From Leptidea sinapis (lineage: Eukaryota > Arthropoda > Insecta > Lepidoptera > Pieridae): DNA of 64,000 bases. The notes beneath the pieces were generated by a model, which saw only the letters and a program-made list of their open reading frames with translations, made no database searches and was not told the origin of the DNA. Below are positions 13,953 to 27,257 of the stretch, piece by piece. The position numbers and the translations under genes were made by a program. The stretch spans positions 124,001 to 188,000 of the forward strand of contig NC_066297.1 of assembly GCF_905404315.1 (NCBI RefSeq). Direction: 5' to 3'. The number at the start of each line of letters is the position of its first letter. Within the stretch, counting starts at the first letter, position 1.

Positions 13953-16900
13953 TTATAAATGATCCCAAAATTGTTTTCTGCACCCTCGAGAACCTCGGAC
14001 ACGATATCCATATTGCTGAAAACATAATTTTGTGCAGCTGCCATCTTGGATTAGAAAAATGATCACAAAATCATTCTCAGCACCCTCGAGAACCTCGGAT
14101 ACGAAACCCATAATGTAGTTATCATACTTTTGAGCGGCGGCCTTCTTGGATTTCAAAATCGTTCTCAGCACCCTCGAGAACCTCGGATACGATACCCATA
14201 TTGAAGTTATCATACTTTAAAGCGGCGGCTATTTTCGATTTGAAAAATGATCACAAAATCGTTCTCTGCACACTTGAGAACCTCAGATACGATACCCATA
14301 ATGTAGTTATCATAATTTTGAGCGGCGTCCATCTTGGATTTCAAAAATGATCACAAAATTGTTTTCTGCACCCTTGAGAACCTCGGATACGATATCCATA
14401 ATATAGTTATCATACTTTAAAGCGGCGGCTATTTTCGATTTGAAAAATGATCACAAAATCGTTCTCTGCACACTTGAGAACCTCAGATACGATACCCATA
14501 ATGTAGTAATCATAATTTTGAGCGGCGTTCATCTTGGATTTCAAAAATGATCACAAAATTGTTTTCTGCACCCTCGAGAACCTCGGACACGATATCCATA
14601 TTGCTAAAATCGTAATTTTTTCGCGGCGGCCATCTTGGATTTGAAAAATGATCATTAAATCGTTCTCTGCATCCTCGAGAACCTCGGATACGATACCCAT
14701 AATCTAGTTATCAAACTTTTAAACGGCGGCCATCTCGGATTTAAAAATGATCCCAAAATTGTTTTCTGCACCCTCGAGAACCTCGTATACGATACCCATA
14801 ATCTAGTTATCATACTTTTGAGCGGCGGCCATCTCGGATTTACAAATGATCCCAAAATTGTTTTCTGCACCCTCGAGAACCTCCGTCACGATATCCATAT
14901 TGCTGAAAACGTTATGGTTTGCGGCAGCCCTCTCGTTTTTCTAAAATAATCTCATAATTCTTCTCTGCACCCTCGAGAACCTCAGACACGATATCCATAT
15001 TGCTGAAAACATAATTTTGTGCGGCGGCCATCTTGGATTAGAAAAATGATCACAAAATCGTTCTCAGCACCCTTGAGAACCTTGGATACGATATCCATAA
15101 TATAGTTATCATACTTTTGAGCGGCGGCCATCTTGGATTTGAAAAATGATCACAAAATCGTTCTCTGCACACTCAAGAACCTCGGATACGATACCCATAA
15201 TGTAGTTATCATAATTTTGAGCGGCGGCCATCTTGGATTTCAAAAATGATCACAAAATCGTTCTGTGCACTCTCGAGAACCTCGGATACGATACCCATAT
15301 TTTTGTGATCATAATCTTGCACGGCAGCCATCTCGGATTTAAAAATGATCCCAAAATTGTTTTCTGCACCCTCGTGAACCTCGGACACGATATCCATATT
15401 GCTAAAATCATAATTTTGTGCGGCGGCCATCTTGGATTTGAAAAATGATCACCAAATCATTCTCTGCACCCTCGAGAACCTCGGATACGATACCCATAAT
15501 GTAGTTATCATACTTTTGAGCGGCGGCCATCTTGGATTTGAAAAATGATCACAAAATCGTTCTCTGCACACTCGAGAACCTCGGATACGATACCCATAAT
15601 GTAGTGATCATAATTTTTAGCGGCGGCCATCTTGGATTTCAAAAATGATCACAAAATCGTTCTGTGCACTCTTGAGAACCTCGGATACGATACCCATATT
15701 TTTGTGATCATAATCTTGCACGGCGGCCATCTCGGATTTAAAAATGATCCCAAAATTGTTTTCTGCACTCTCGAGAAACTTGGACACGATATCCATATTG
15801 CTAACATCATAGTTTTGTGCGGCGGCCATCTTGGATTTGAAAAATGATCACCAAATCGTTCTCTGCACCCTCGAGAACCTCGGATACGGTACCCATAATC
15901 TAGTTATCATACTTTTGAGCGGCGGCCATCTCGGATTTAAAAATAATCCCAAATTGTTTTCTGCACCCTCGAGAACCTCGGATACGATACCCATATTTTT
16001 GTGATGATAATCTTGCACGGCGGTCCTCTTGGATTTGAAAAATGATCACAAAATCGTTCTCAGCACTCTCGAGAACCTCGGATACGATACCCATAATGTA
16101 GCTATCATAATTTTGAGCGGCGGCCATATTGGATTTGAAAAATGATCACAAAATCGTTCTCTGCAACCTCGAAAATCTCTGATACGATACCCATAATGTT
16201 GTTATTATTATTTTGAGCGGCGGCCATCTCGGATTTAAAAATGATCCCAAAATTGTTTTCTGCACCCTCGAGAACCGCGGACACGATATCCATATTTCTG
16301 AAAACATAATTTTGTGCGGCTGCCATCTTGGATTAGAAAATTGATCACAAAGTCATTCTCAGCACCCTCGAGATCCTCAGATACGATACCCATATTTTTG
16401 TGATCATAATCTTGCACGGCGGCCATCTTGGATTTGAAAAAGGATCACATAATCGTTCTCAGCACCCTGGAGAACCTCGGATATGATACTTAAAATGTTT
16501 TTATCATACATTTGAGTGGCGGCCATTTTGGATTTGAAAAATGATAACAAAATCGTTCTCTGCACTCTCGAGAACCTCGGATACGATACCCATAATCTAG
16601 TTATCATACTTTTGAGCGGCGGCCATCTCGGATTTACAAATGATCCCAAAATTGTTTTCTGCACCCTCGAGAACCTTGGACACGATATCCATATTGCTGA
16701 AATAATAATTTTGAGCGGCAGCCATCTTGGATTTGAAAAATGATCACCAAATCGTTCTCTGCACCCTCGAGAACCTCGGATACGATACCCATAATGTAGT
16801 TATCATACTTTTGAGCGGCGGCCATCTTGGATTAGAAAAATGATCACAAAATCGTTCTCAGCACCCTTGAGAACCTCGGATACGATATCCATAATATAAA

Positions 16901-18330
16901 TATCATACTTTTGAGCGGCGGCCATCTTGGATTTGAAAAATGATCACAAAATCGTTCTCTGCACACTCAAGAATCTCGGATACGATACCCATATTGAAGT
17001 TATCATACTTTAAAGCGGCGGCAATTTTCGATTTGAAAAATGATCACAAAATCGTTCTCTGCACACTCGAGAACCTCAGATACGATACCCATAATGTAGT
17101 TATCATAATTTTGAGCGGCGTCCATCTTGGATTTAAAAAATGATCACAAAATTGTTTTCTGCACCCTCGAGAACCTCGGACACGATATCCATATTGCTAA
17201 AATCGTAATTTTTTCGCGGCGGCCATCTTGGATTTGAAAAATGATCATTAAATCGTTCTCTGCATCCTCGAGAACCTCGGATACGATACCCATAATCTAG
17301 TTATCATACTTTTAAACGGCGGCCATCTCGGATTTAAAAATGATCCCAAAATTGTTTTCTGCACCCTCGAGAACCTCGGACACGATATCCATATTGCTGA
17401 AAACGTAATGGTTTGCGGCAACCCTCTTGTATTTCTAAAATGAAGGCAGAGTTCTTCTCTGCTCCCTCGAGAACCTCGGACACGATATCCATATTGCTGA
17501 AAACATAATTTTGTGCGGCGGCCATCTTGGATTAGAAAAATGATCACAAAATCGTTCTCAGCACCCTTGAGATTCTCGGATACGATATCCATAATATAGT
17601 TATCAAACTTTTAAGCGGCGGCCATCTTGGATTCGAAAAATGATCACAAAATCGTTCTCTGCACTCTCAAGAATCTCGGATACGATACCCATATTTTTGT
17701 GATCATAATCTTGCACAGCGGCCATCTTGGATTTGAAAAATGATCACAAAATCGTTCTCAGCACCCTCGATAACCTCGGATACGATACCCATAATCTAGT
17801 TATCATACTTTTGAGCTGCGGCCATCTCGGATTTAAAAATGATCCCAAAATTGTTTTCTGCATCCTCGAGAACTTCAGACGCGATATCCATATTGCTGAA
17901 AACATAATGGTTTGCGGCAGCCCTCTTGGATTTCTAAAATGATCGCAGAATTCTTCTCTGCACCCTCGAGAACCTCGGACAAGATATCCATATTGCTAAA
18001 AATATAATTTTGTGCGGCGGCAATCTTGGATTTGAAAAATGATCACCAAATCGTTCTCTGCACCCTCGTGAACCTCGGATACGATACCCATAATCTAGAT
18101 ATCATACTTTTGAGCGGCGGCCATCTCGGATTTAAAAATGTTCCCAAAATTGTTTTCTGCACCCTCGAGAACCTCGGATACGATACCCATAATGTAGTTA
18201 TCATAATTTTGAGCGGCGGCCATCTTGGATTTCAGAAATGATCACAAAATCGTTCTGTGCACTCTCGAGAACCTCGGATACGATACTCATATTTTTGTGA
18301 TCATAAACTTGCACGGCGGCCATCTCGGAT
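13953..18330 (+). repeat. 44-monomer HOR copy 2 (4,378 bp)
   Basis: This is the second copy of the preceding block. A two-monomer cassette, a GGCGGCTATTTTCG unit followed by a GGCGTCCATC or GGCGTTCATC unit, appears twice in succession at 14,222-14,620, while the first copy has it once near 10,042. The same duplicated state is present at 26,360-26,760. A third copy starts at 18,331 and is cut near 18,591. Confidence 0.87.
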
Positions 18331-21300
18331 TTATAAATGATCCCAAAATTGTTTTCTGCACCCTCGAGAACCTCGGACACGATATCCATATTGCTGAAAA
18401 CATAATTTTGTGCGGCTGCCATCTTGGATTAGAAAAATGATCACAAAATCATTCTCAGCACCCTCGAGAACCTCGGATACGAAACCCATAATGTAGTTAT
18501 CATACTTTTGAGCGGCGGCCTTCTTGGATTTCAAAATCGTTCTCAGCACCCTCGAGAACCTCGGATACGATACCCATATTGAAGTTATCATAATTTTGAG
18601 CGGCGTCCATCTTGGATTTCAAAAATGATCACAAAATTGTTTTCTGCACCCTTGAGAACCTCGGATACGATATCCATAATATAGTTATCATACTTTTGAG
18701 CGGCGGCCATCTTGGATTTGAAAAATGATCACAAAATCGTTCTCTGCACACTCAAGAACCTCGGATACGATACCCATAATGTAGTTATCATAATTTTGAG
18801 CGGCGGCCATCTTGGATTTCAAAAATGATCACAAAATCGTTCTGTGCACTCTCGAGAACCTCGGATACGATACCCATATTTTTGTGATCATAATCTTGCA
18901 CGGCAGCCATCTCGGATTTAAAAATGATCCCAAAATTGTTTTCTGCACCCTCGTGAACCTCGGACACGATATCCATATTGCTAAAATCATAATTTTGTGC
19001 GGCGGCCATCTTGGATTTGAAAAATGATCACCAAATCATTCTCTGCATCCTCGAGAACCTCGGATACGATACCCATGATGTAGTTATCATATTTTTGAGC
19101 GGGGGCCATCTTGGATTTAAAAAATGATCACCAAATCATTCTCTGCACCCTCGAGAACCTCGGATACGATACCCATAATGTAGTTATCATACTTTTAAGC
19201 GGCGGCTATTTTCGATTTGAAAACTGAGCACAAAATCGTTCTCTGCACACTCGAGAACCTCGGATACGATACCCATAATGTAGTGATCATAATTTTTAGC
19301 GGCGGCCATCTTGTATTTCAAAAATGATCACAAAATCGTTCTGTGCACTCTTGAGAACCTCGGATACGATACCCATATTTTTGTGATCATAATCTTGCAC
19401 GGCGGCCATCTCGGATTTAAAAATGATCCCAAAATTGTTTTCTGCACTCTCGAGAACCTTGGACACGATATCCATATTGCTAAAATCATAATTTTGTGCG
19501 GCGGCCATCTTGGATTTGAAAAATGATCACCAAATCGTTCTCTGCACCCTCGAGAACCTCGGATACGGTACCCATAATCTAGTTATCATACTTTTGAGCG
19601 GCGGCCATCTCGGATTTAAAAATAATCCCAAATTGTTTTCTGCACCCTCGAGAACCTCGGATACGATACCCATATTTTTGTGATCATAACCTTGCACGGC
19701 GGTCCTCTTGGATTTGAAAAATGATCACAAAATCGTTCTCAGCACCCTCGAGAACCTCGGATACGATACCCATAATGTAGCTATCATAATTTTGAGCGGC
19801 GGCCATCTTGGATTTGAAAAATGATCACAAAATCGTTCTCTGCATCCTCGAAAATCTCTGATACGATACCCATAATGTTGTTATTATTATTTTGAGCGGC
19901 GGCCATCTCGGATTTAAAAATGATCCCAAAATTGTTTTCTGCACCCTCGAGAACCGAGGACACGATATCCATATTGCTGAAAACATAATTTTGTGCGGCT
20001 GCCATCTTGGATTAGAAAAGTGATCACAAAATCGTTCTCAGCACCCTTGAGAACCTCGGATACGATATCCATAATATAAATATCATACTTTTGAGCGGCG
20101 GCCATCTTGGATTTGAAAAATGATCACAAAATCGTTCTCTGCACACTCAAGAATCTCGAATACGATACCCATATTTTTGTGATCATAATCTTGCACGGCA
20201 GCCCTCTTGGATTTGAAAAATGATCACAAAATCAATCTCAGCAACCTGGAGAACCTCGGATACGATACCCGTAATGTATTTATCATACATTTGAGCGGCG
20301 GCCATCTTGGATTTGAAAAATTATAACAAAATCGTTTTCTGCACCCTCGAGAACCTCGGACACGATATCCATATTGCTGAAAACGTTATGGTTTGCGGCA
20401 GCCCTCTCGTATTTCTAAAATAATCGCAGAATTCTTCTCTGCACCCTCGAGAATCTCAGACACGATATCCATATTGCTGAAAACATAATTTGTGCGGCGG
20501 CCATCATGGATTAGAAAAATGATCACAAAATCGTTCTCAGCACCCTTGAGAACCTCGGATACGATATCCATAATATAAATATCATACTTTTGAGCGGCGG
20601 CCATCTTGGATTTGAAAAATGATCACAAAATCGTTCTCTGCACACTCAAGAATCTCGGATACGATACCCATAATGTAGCTATCATAATTTTGAGCGGCGG
20701 CCATCTTGGATTTGAAAAATGATCACAAAATCGTTCTCTGCAACCTTGAGAACCTCGGACACGATATCCATATTGCTGAAAACATAATTTGTGCGGCGGC
20801 CATCTTGGATAAGAAAAATGATCACAAAATCGTTCTCAGCACCCTTGAGAACCTCAGATACGATATCCATAATATAAATATCATACTTTTGAGCGGCGGC
20901 CATCTTGGATTTGAAAAATGATCACAAAATCGTTCTCTGCACACTCAAGAATCTCGGATACGATACCCATATTTTTGTGATCATAATCTTGCACGGCAGC
21001 CCTCTTGGATTTGAAAAATGATCACAAAATCGTTCTCAGCAACCTGGAGAACCTCGGATACGATACCCATAATGTATTTATCATACATTTGAGCGGCGGC
21101 CATCTTGGATTTGAAAAATGATAACAAAATCGTTCTCTGCACTCTCGAGAACCTCGGATACGATACCCATAATGTAGTTATCATAATTTTGAGCGGCGGC
21201 CATCTTGGATTTCAGAAATGATCACAAAATCGTTCTGTGCACTCTCGAGAACCTCGGATACGATACTCATATTTTTGTGATCATAAACTTGCACGGCGGC

Positions 21301-23916
21301 CATCTCGGATTTAAAAATGATCCCAAAATTGTTTTCTGCACCCTCGAGAACCTTGGACACGATATCCATATTGCTGAAATCATAAATTTGTGCGGCAGCC
21401 ATCTTGGATTTGAAAAATGATCACCAAATCGTTCTCTGCACCCTCGAGAACCTCGGATACGATACCCATAATGTAGTTATCATACTTTTGAGCGGCAGCC
21501 ATCTTGGATTTGAAAACTGATCACAAAATCGTTCTCTGCACCCTCGAGAACCTCGTATACGATACCCATAATCTAGTTATCATACTTTTGAGCGGCGGCC
21601 ATCTCGGATTTTAAAATGATCCCAAAATTGTTTTCTGCACCCTCGAGAACCTCGGACACGATATCAGTATTGCTCAAAACATAATTTTGTTCGGCTGCCA
21701 TCTTGGATTAGAAAAATGGTCACAAAATCATTCTCAGCACCCTCGAGAACCTCGGATACGAAACCCATAATGTAGTTATCATATTTTTGAGCGGCGGCCA
21801 TCTTGGATTTCAAAATCGTTCTCAGCACCCTCGAGAACCTCGGATACGATACCCATATTGAAGTTATCATACTTTAAAGCGGCGGCAATTTTCGATTTGA
21901 AAAATGATCACAAAATCGTTATCTGCACCCTCGAGAACCTAGGATACGATACCCATATCTTTGTGATCATAATCTTGCACGGCGGCCCTCTTGGATTTGA
22001 AAAATGATCATAAAATCGTTCTCAGCACCCTCGAGAACCTCGGATACGATACCCATAATGTAGCTATCATAATTTTGAGCGGCGGCCATCTTGGATTTGA
22101 AAAATGATCACAAAATCGTTCTCTGCAACCTCGAAAATCTCTGATACGATACCCATAATGTTGTTATTATTATTTTGAGCGGCGGCCATCTCGGATTTAA
22201 AAATGATCCCAAAATTGTTTTCTGCACCCTCGAGAACCTCGGACACGATATCCATATTGCTGAAAACATAATTTTGTGCGGCTGCCGTCTTGGATTAGAA
22301 CAATGATCACAAAGTCATTCTCAGCACCCTTGAGAACCTAGGATACGATACCCATAATGTAGTTATCATAATTTTGAGCGGCGGCCATCTTGGATTTAAC
22401 AATTATCCCAAAATTGTTTTCTGCAACCTCAAGAACCTCGGATACGATACCCATATTTTTGTGATCATAATCTTGCACGGCGGCCATCTTGGATTTGAAA
22501 AATGATCACAAAATCTTTCTCAGCACCCTCGAAAAACTCGGATACGATACCCATAATCTAGTTATCATACTTTTGAGCGGCGGCCATCTCGGATTTAAAA
22601 ATAATCCCAAATTGTTTTCTGCACCCTCGAGAACCTCGGATACGATACCCATATTTTTGTGATCATAATCTTGCACGGCGGCCCTCTTGGATTTGAAAAA
22701 TGATCATAAAATCGTTCTCAGCACCCTCGAGAACCTCGGATAAGATACCCATAATGTAGCTATCATAATTTTGAGCGGCGGCCATCTTGGATTTGAAAAA
22801 TGATCACAAAATCGTTCTCTGCAACCTCGAAAATCTCTGATACGATACCCATAATGTTGTTATTATTATTTTGAGCGGCGGCCATCTCGAATTTAAAAAT
22901 GATCCCAAAATTGTATTCTGCACCCTCGAGAACATCGGACACGATATCCATATTGCTGAAAACATAATTTTGTGCGGCTGCCATCTTGGATTAGAAAAAT
23001 GATCACAAAGTCATTCTCAGCACCCTCGAGAACCTCGGATACGATACCCATATTTTTGTGATCATAATCTTGCACGGCGGCCATCTTGGATTTGAAAAAG
23101 GATCACATAATCGTTCCCAGCACCCTGGAGAACCTCGGATATGATACTTATAATGTATTTATCATACATTTGAGTGGCGGCCATTTTGGATTTAAAAAAT
23201 GATAACAAAATCGTTCTCTGCACTCTCGAGAACCTCGGATACGATACCCATAATCTAGTTATCATACTTTTGAGCGGCGGCCATCTCGGATTTACAAATG
23301 ATCCCAAAATTGTTTTCTGCACCCTCGAGAACCTCGGACACGATATCCATATTGCTGAAAACGTTATGGTTTGCGGCAGCCCTCTCGTATTTCTAAAATA
23401 ATCGCAGAATTCTTCTCTGCACCCTCGAGAATCTCAGACACGATATCCATATTTCTGAAAACATAATTTTGTGCGGCGGCCATCTTGGATTAGAAAAATT
23501 ATCACAAAATCGATCTCAGCACCCTTGAGATCCTCGGATACGATATCCATAATATAAATATCATACTTTTGAGCGGCGGCCATCTTGGATTCGAAAAATG
23601 ATCACAAAATCGTTCTCTGCACACTCAAGCATCTCGGATACGATACCCATATTTTTGTGATCATAATCTTGCACGGCAGCCCTCTTGGATTTGAAAAATG
23701 ATCACAAAATCGTTCTCAGCAACCTGGAGAACCTCGGATACGATACCCATAATGTATTTATCATACATTTGAGCGGCGGCCATCTTGGATTTGAAAAATG
23801 ATAACAAAATCGTTCTCTGCACTCTCGAGAACCTCGGATACGATACCCATAATGTAGTTATCATAATTTTGAGCGGCGGCCTTCTTGGATTTCAAAAATG
23901 ATCACAAAATCGTTCT
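18331..23916 (+). repeat. Truncated third 44-mer copy and distal part of superblock copy 1
   Basis: The segment opens with about 260 bp of a third 44-mer copy. Near 18,591 the tail TTGAAGTTATCA passes into TAATTTTGAGCGGCGTCC, whereas the previous copy reads TACTTTAAAGC, so one monomer is missing. Later parts hold repeated short blocks: 20,386-20,604 resembles 20,682-20,903 (offset about 296-299, three monomers), and 21,960-22,300 resembles 22,656-23,000 (offset 696, seven monomers). Bases 20,981-21,184 resemble 23,661-23,864 (offset 2,680). Confidence 0.85.
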
Positions 23917-24140
23917 GTGCACTCTCGAGAACTTTGGATACGATACCCATATTTTGTGATCATAATCTTGCACGGAGGCCATCTCGGATTTAAAAATGAT
24001 CCCAAAATTTTTTTTGTTTTCTGCACCCTCGAGAACATCGGACACGATATCCATATTGCTGAAAACATAATTTTGTGCGGCTGCCATCTTGGATTAGAAA
24101 AATGATCACAAAGTCATTCTCAGCACCCTCGAGAACCTCG
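23917..24140 (+). repeat. Linker between superblock copies
   Basis: This contains the GAGAACTTTGGATACG unit and a GGAGGCCATCTCGG head, both also found near 47,545 and 47,590. It also contains the private insertion CCCAAAATTTTTTTTGTTTT, six bases longer than the usual CCCAAAATTGTTTT. It then runs into a copy of the unit seen near 22,920-23,040 (GAGAACATCGGACACG). Confidence 0.85.
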
Positions 24141-27100
24141 GATACGATACCCATATTTTTGTGATCATAATCTTGCACGGCGGCCATCTTGGATTTGAAA
24201 AAGGATCACATAATCGTTCTCAGCACCCTGGAGAACCTCGGATATGATACTTAAAATGTTTTTATCATACATTTGAGTGGCGGCCATTTTGGATTTGAAA
24301 AATGATAACAAAATCGTTCTCTGCACTCTCGAGAACCTCGGATACGATACCCATAATCTAGTTATCATACTTTTGAGCGGCGGCCATCTCGGATTTACAA
24401 ATGATCCCAAAATTGTTTTCTGCACCCTCGAGAACCTTGGACACGATATCCATATTGCTGAAATAATAATTTTGAGCGGCAGCCATCTTGGATTTGAAAA
24501 ATGATCACCAAATCGTTCTCTGCACCCTCGAGAACCTCGGATACGATACCCATAATGTAGTTATCATACTTTTGAGCGGCGGCCATCTTGGATTAGAAAA
24601 ATGATCACAAAATCGTTCTCAGCACCCTTGAGAACCTCGGATACGATATCCATAATATAAATATCATACTTTTGAGCGGCGGCCATCTTGGATTTGAAAA
24701 ATGATCACAAAATCGTTCTCTGCACACTCAAGAATCTCGGATACGATACCCATATTGAAGTTATCATACTTTAAAGCGGCGGCAATTTTCGATTTGAAAA
24801 ATGATCACAAAATCGTTCTCAGCACACTCGAGAACCTCAGATACGATACCCATAATGTAGTTATCATAATTTTGAGCGGCGTCCATCTTGGATTTAAAAA
24901 ATGATCACAAAATTGTTTTCTGCACCCTCGAGAACCTCGGACACGATATCCATATTGCTAAAATCGTAATTTTTTCGCGGCGGCCATCTTGGATTTGAAA
25001 AATGATCATTAAATCGTTCTCTGCATCCTCGAGAACCTCGGATACGATACCCATAATCTAGTTATCATACTTTTAAACGGCGGCCATCTCGGATTTAAAA
25101 ATGATCCCAAAATTGTTTTCTGCACCCTCGAGAACCTCGGACACGATATCCATATTGCTGAAAACGTAATGGTTTGCGGCAACCCTCTTGTATTTCTAAA
25201 ATGAAGGCAGAGTTCTTCTCTGCTCCCTCGAGAACCTCGGACACGATATCCATATTGCTGAAAACATAATTTTGTGCGGCGGCCATCTTGGATTAGAAAA
25301 ATGATCAAAAAATCGTTCTCAGCACCCTTGAGATTCTCGGATACGATATCCATAATATAGTTATCAAACTTTTAAGCGGCGGCCATCTTGGATTCGAAAA
25401 ATGATCACAAAATCGTTCTCTGCACTCTCAAGAATCTCGGATACGATACCCATATTTTTGTGATCATAATCTTGCACGGCGGCCATCTTGGATTTGAAAA
25501 ATGATCACAAAATCGTTCTCAGCACCCTCGATAACCTCGGATACGATACCCATAATCTAGTTATCATACTTTTGAGCTGCGGCCATCTCGGATTTAAAAA
25601 TGATCCCAAAATTGTTTTCTGCATCCTCGAGAACTTCAGACACGATATCCATATTGCTGAAAACATAATGGTTTGCGGCAGCCCTCTTGGATTTCTAAAA
25701 TGATCGCAGAATTCTTCTCTGCACCCTCGAGAACCTCGGACAAGATATCCATATTGCTAAAAATATAATTTTGTGCGGCGGCAATCTTGGATTTGAAAAA
25801 TGATCACCAAATCGTTCTCTGCACCCTCGTGAACCTCGGATACGATACCCATAATCTAGATATCATACTTTGGGCGGCGGCCATCTCGGATTTAAAAATG
25901 TTCCCAAAATTGTTTTCTGCACCCTCGAGAACCTCGGATACGATACCCATAATGTAGTTATCATAATTTTGAGCGGCGGCCATCTTGGATTTCAGAAATG
26001 ATCACAAAATCGTTCTGTGCACTCTCGAGAACCTCGGATACGATACTCATATTTTTGTGATCATAAACTTGCACGGCGGCCATCTCGGATTTATAAATGA
26101 TCCCAAAATTGTTTTCTGCACCCTCGAGAACCTCGGACACGATATCCATATTGCTGAAAACATAATTTTGTGCAGCTGCCATCTTGGATTAGAAAAATGA
26201 TCACAAAATCATTCTCAGCACCCTCGAGAACCTCGGATACGAAACCCATAATGTAGTTATCATACTTTTGAGCGGCGGCCTTCTTGGATTTCAAAATCGT
26301 TCTCAGCACCCTCGAGAACCTCGGATACGATACCCATATTGAAGTTATCATACTTTAAAGCGGCGGCTATTTTCGATTTGAAAAATGATCACAAAATCGT
26401 TCTCTGCACACTTGAGAACCTCAGATACGATACCCATAATGTAGTTATCATAATTTTGAGCGGCGTCCATCTTGGATTTCAAAAATGATCACAAAATTGT
26501 TTTCTGCACCCTTGAGAACCTCGGATACGATATCCATAATATAGTTATCATACTTTAAAGCGGCGGCTATTTTCGATTTGAAAAATGATCACAAAATCGT
26601 TCTCTGCACACTTGAGAACCTCAGATACGATACCCATAATGTAGTAATCATAATTTTGAGCGGCGTCCATCTTGGATTTCAAAAATGATCACAAAATTGT
26701 TTTCTGCACCCTCGAGAACCTCGGACACGATATCCATATTGCTAAAATCGTAATTTTTTCGCGGCGGCCATCTTGGATTTGAAAAATGATCATTAAATCG
26801 TTCTCTGCATCCTCGAGAACCTCGGATACGATACCCATAATCTAGTTATCAAACTTTTAAACGGCGGCCATCTCGGATTTAAAAATGATCCCAAAATTGT
26901 TTTCTGCACCCTCGAGAACCTCGTATACGATACCCATAATCTAGTTATCATACTTTTGAGCGGCGGCCATCTCGGATTTACAAATGATCCCAAAATTGTT
27001 TTCTGCACCCTCGAGAACCTCCGTCACGATATCCATATTGCTGAAAACGTTATGGTTTGCGGCAGCCCTCTCGTTTTTCTAAAATAATCTCATAATTCTT

Positions 27101-27252
27101 CTCTGCACCCTCGAGAACCTCAGACACGATATCCATATTGCTGAAAACATAATTTTGTGCGGCGGCCATCTTGGATTAGAAAAATGATCACAAAATCGTT
27201 CTCAGCACCCTTGAGAACCTTGGATACGATATCCATAATATAGTTATCATAC

Positions 27253-27257
27253 TTTTG
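27253..27257 (+). other. Deletion breakpoint, three monomers lost
   Basis: The left parent reads TATCATACTTTTGAGCGGC, as near 15,110, and the right parent reads ATAATTTTGTGCGGC, as near 15,415. Here the sequence is TATCATACTTTTGTGCGGC, so the exchange falls in the shared TTTTG. The class order resumes three monomers later, with no frame or register damage to the array. Confidence 0.8.

Larger units (their letters stand above)
12003..23916 (+). repeat. Superblock copy 1 (~11.9 kb unit, ~120 monomers)
   Basis: This block corresponds to 24,141-35,167. The offset between copies is 12,138 bp from the left edge to about 15.1 kb, 11,839 to about 18.4 kb, 11,252 to about 23.5 kb, and 11,251 at the right edge. 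The two copies therefore share order and variants, and copy 2 has lost 299 bp, 587 bp and 1 bp. The left edge lies within 12,003-12,081 and the right edge at 23,916, where CGTTCTGTGC here is CGTTCTCTGC in the other copy. Confidence 0.87.
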
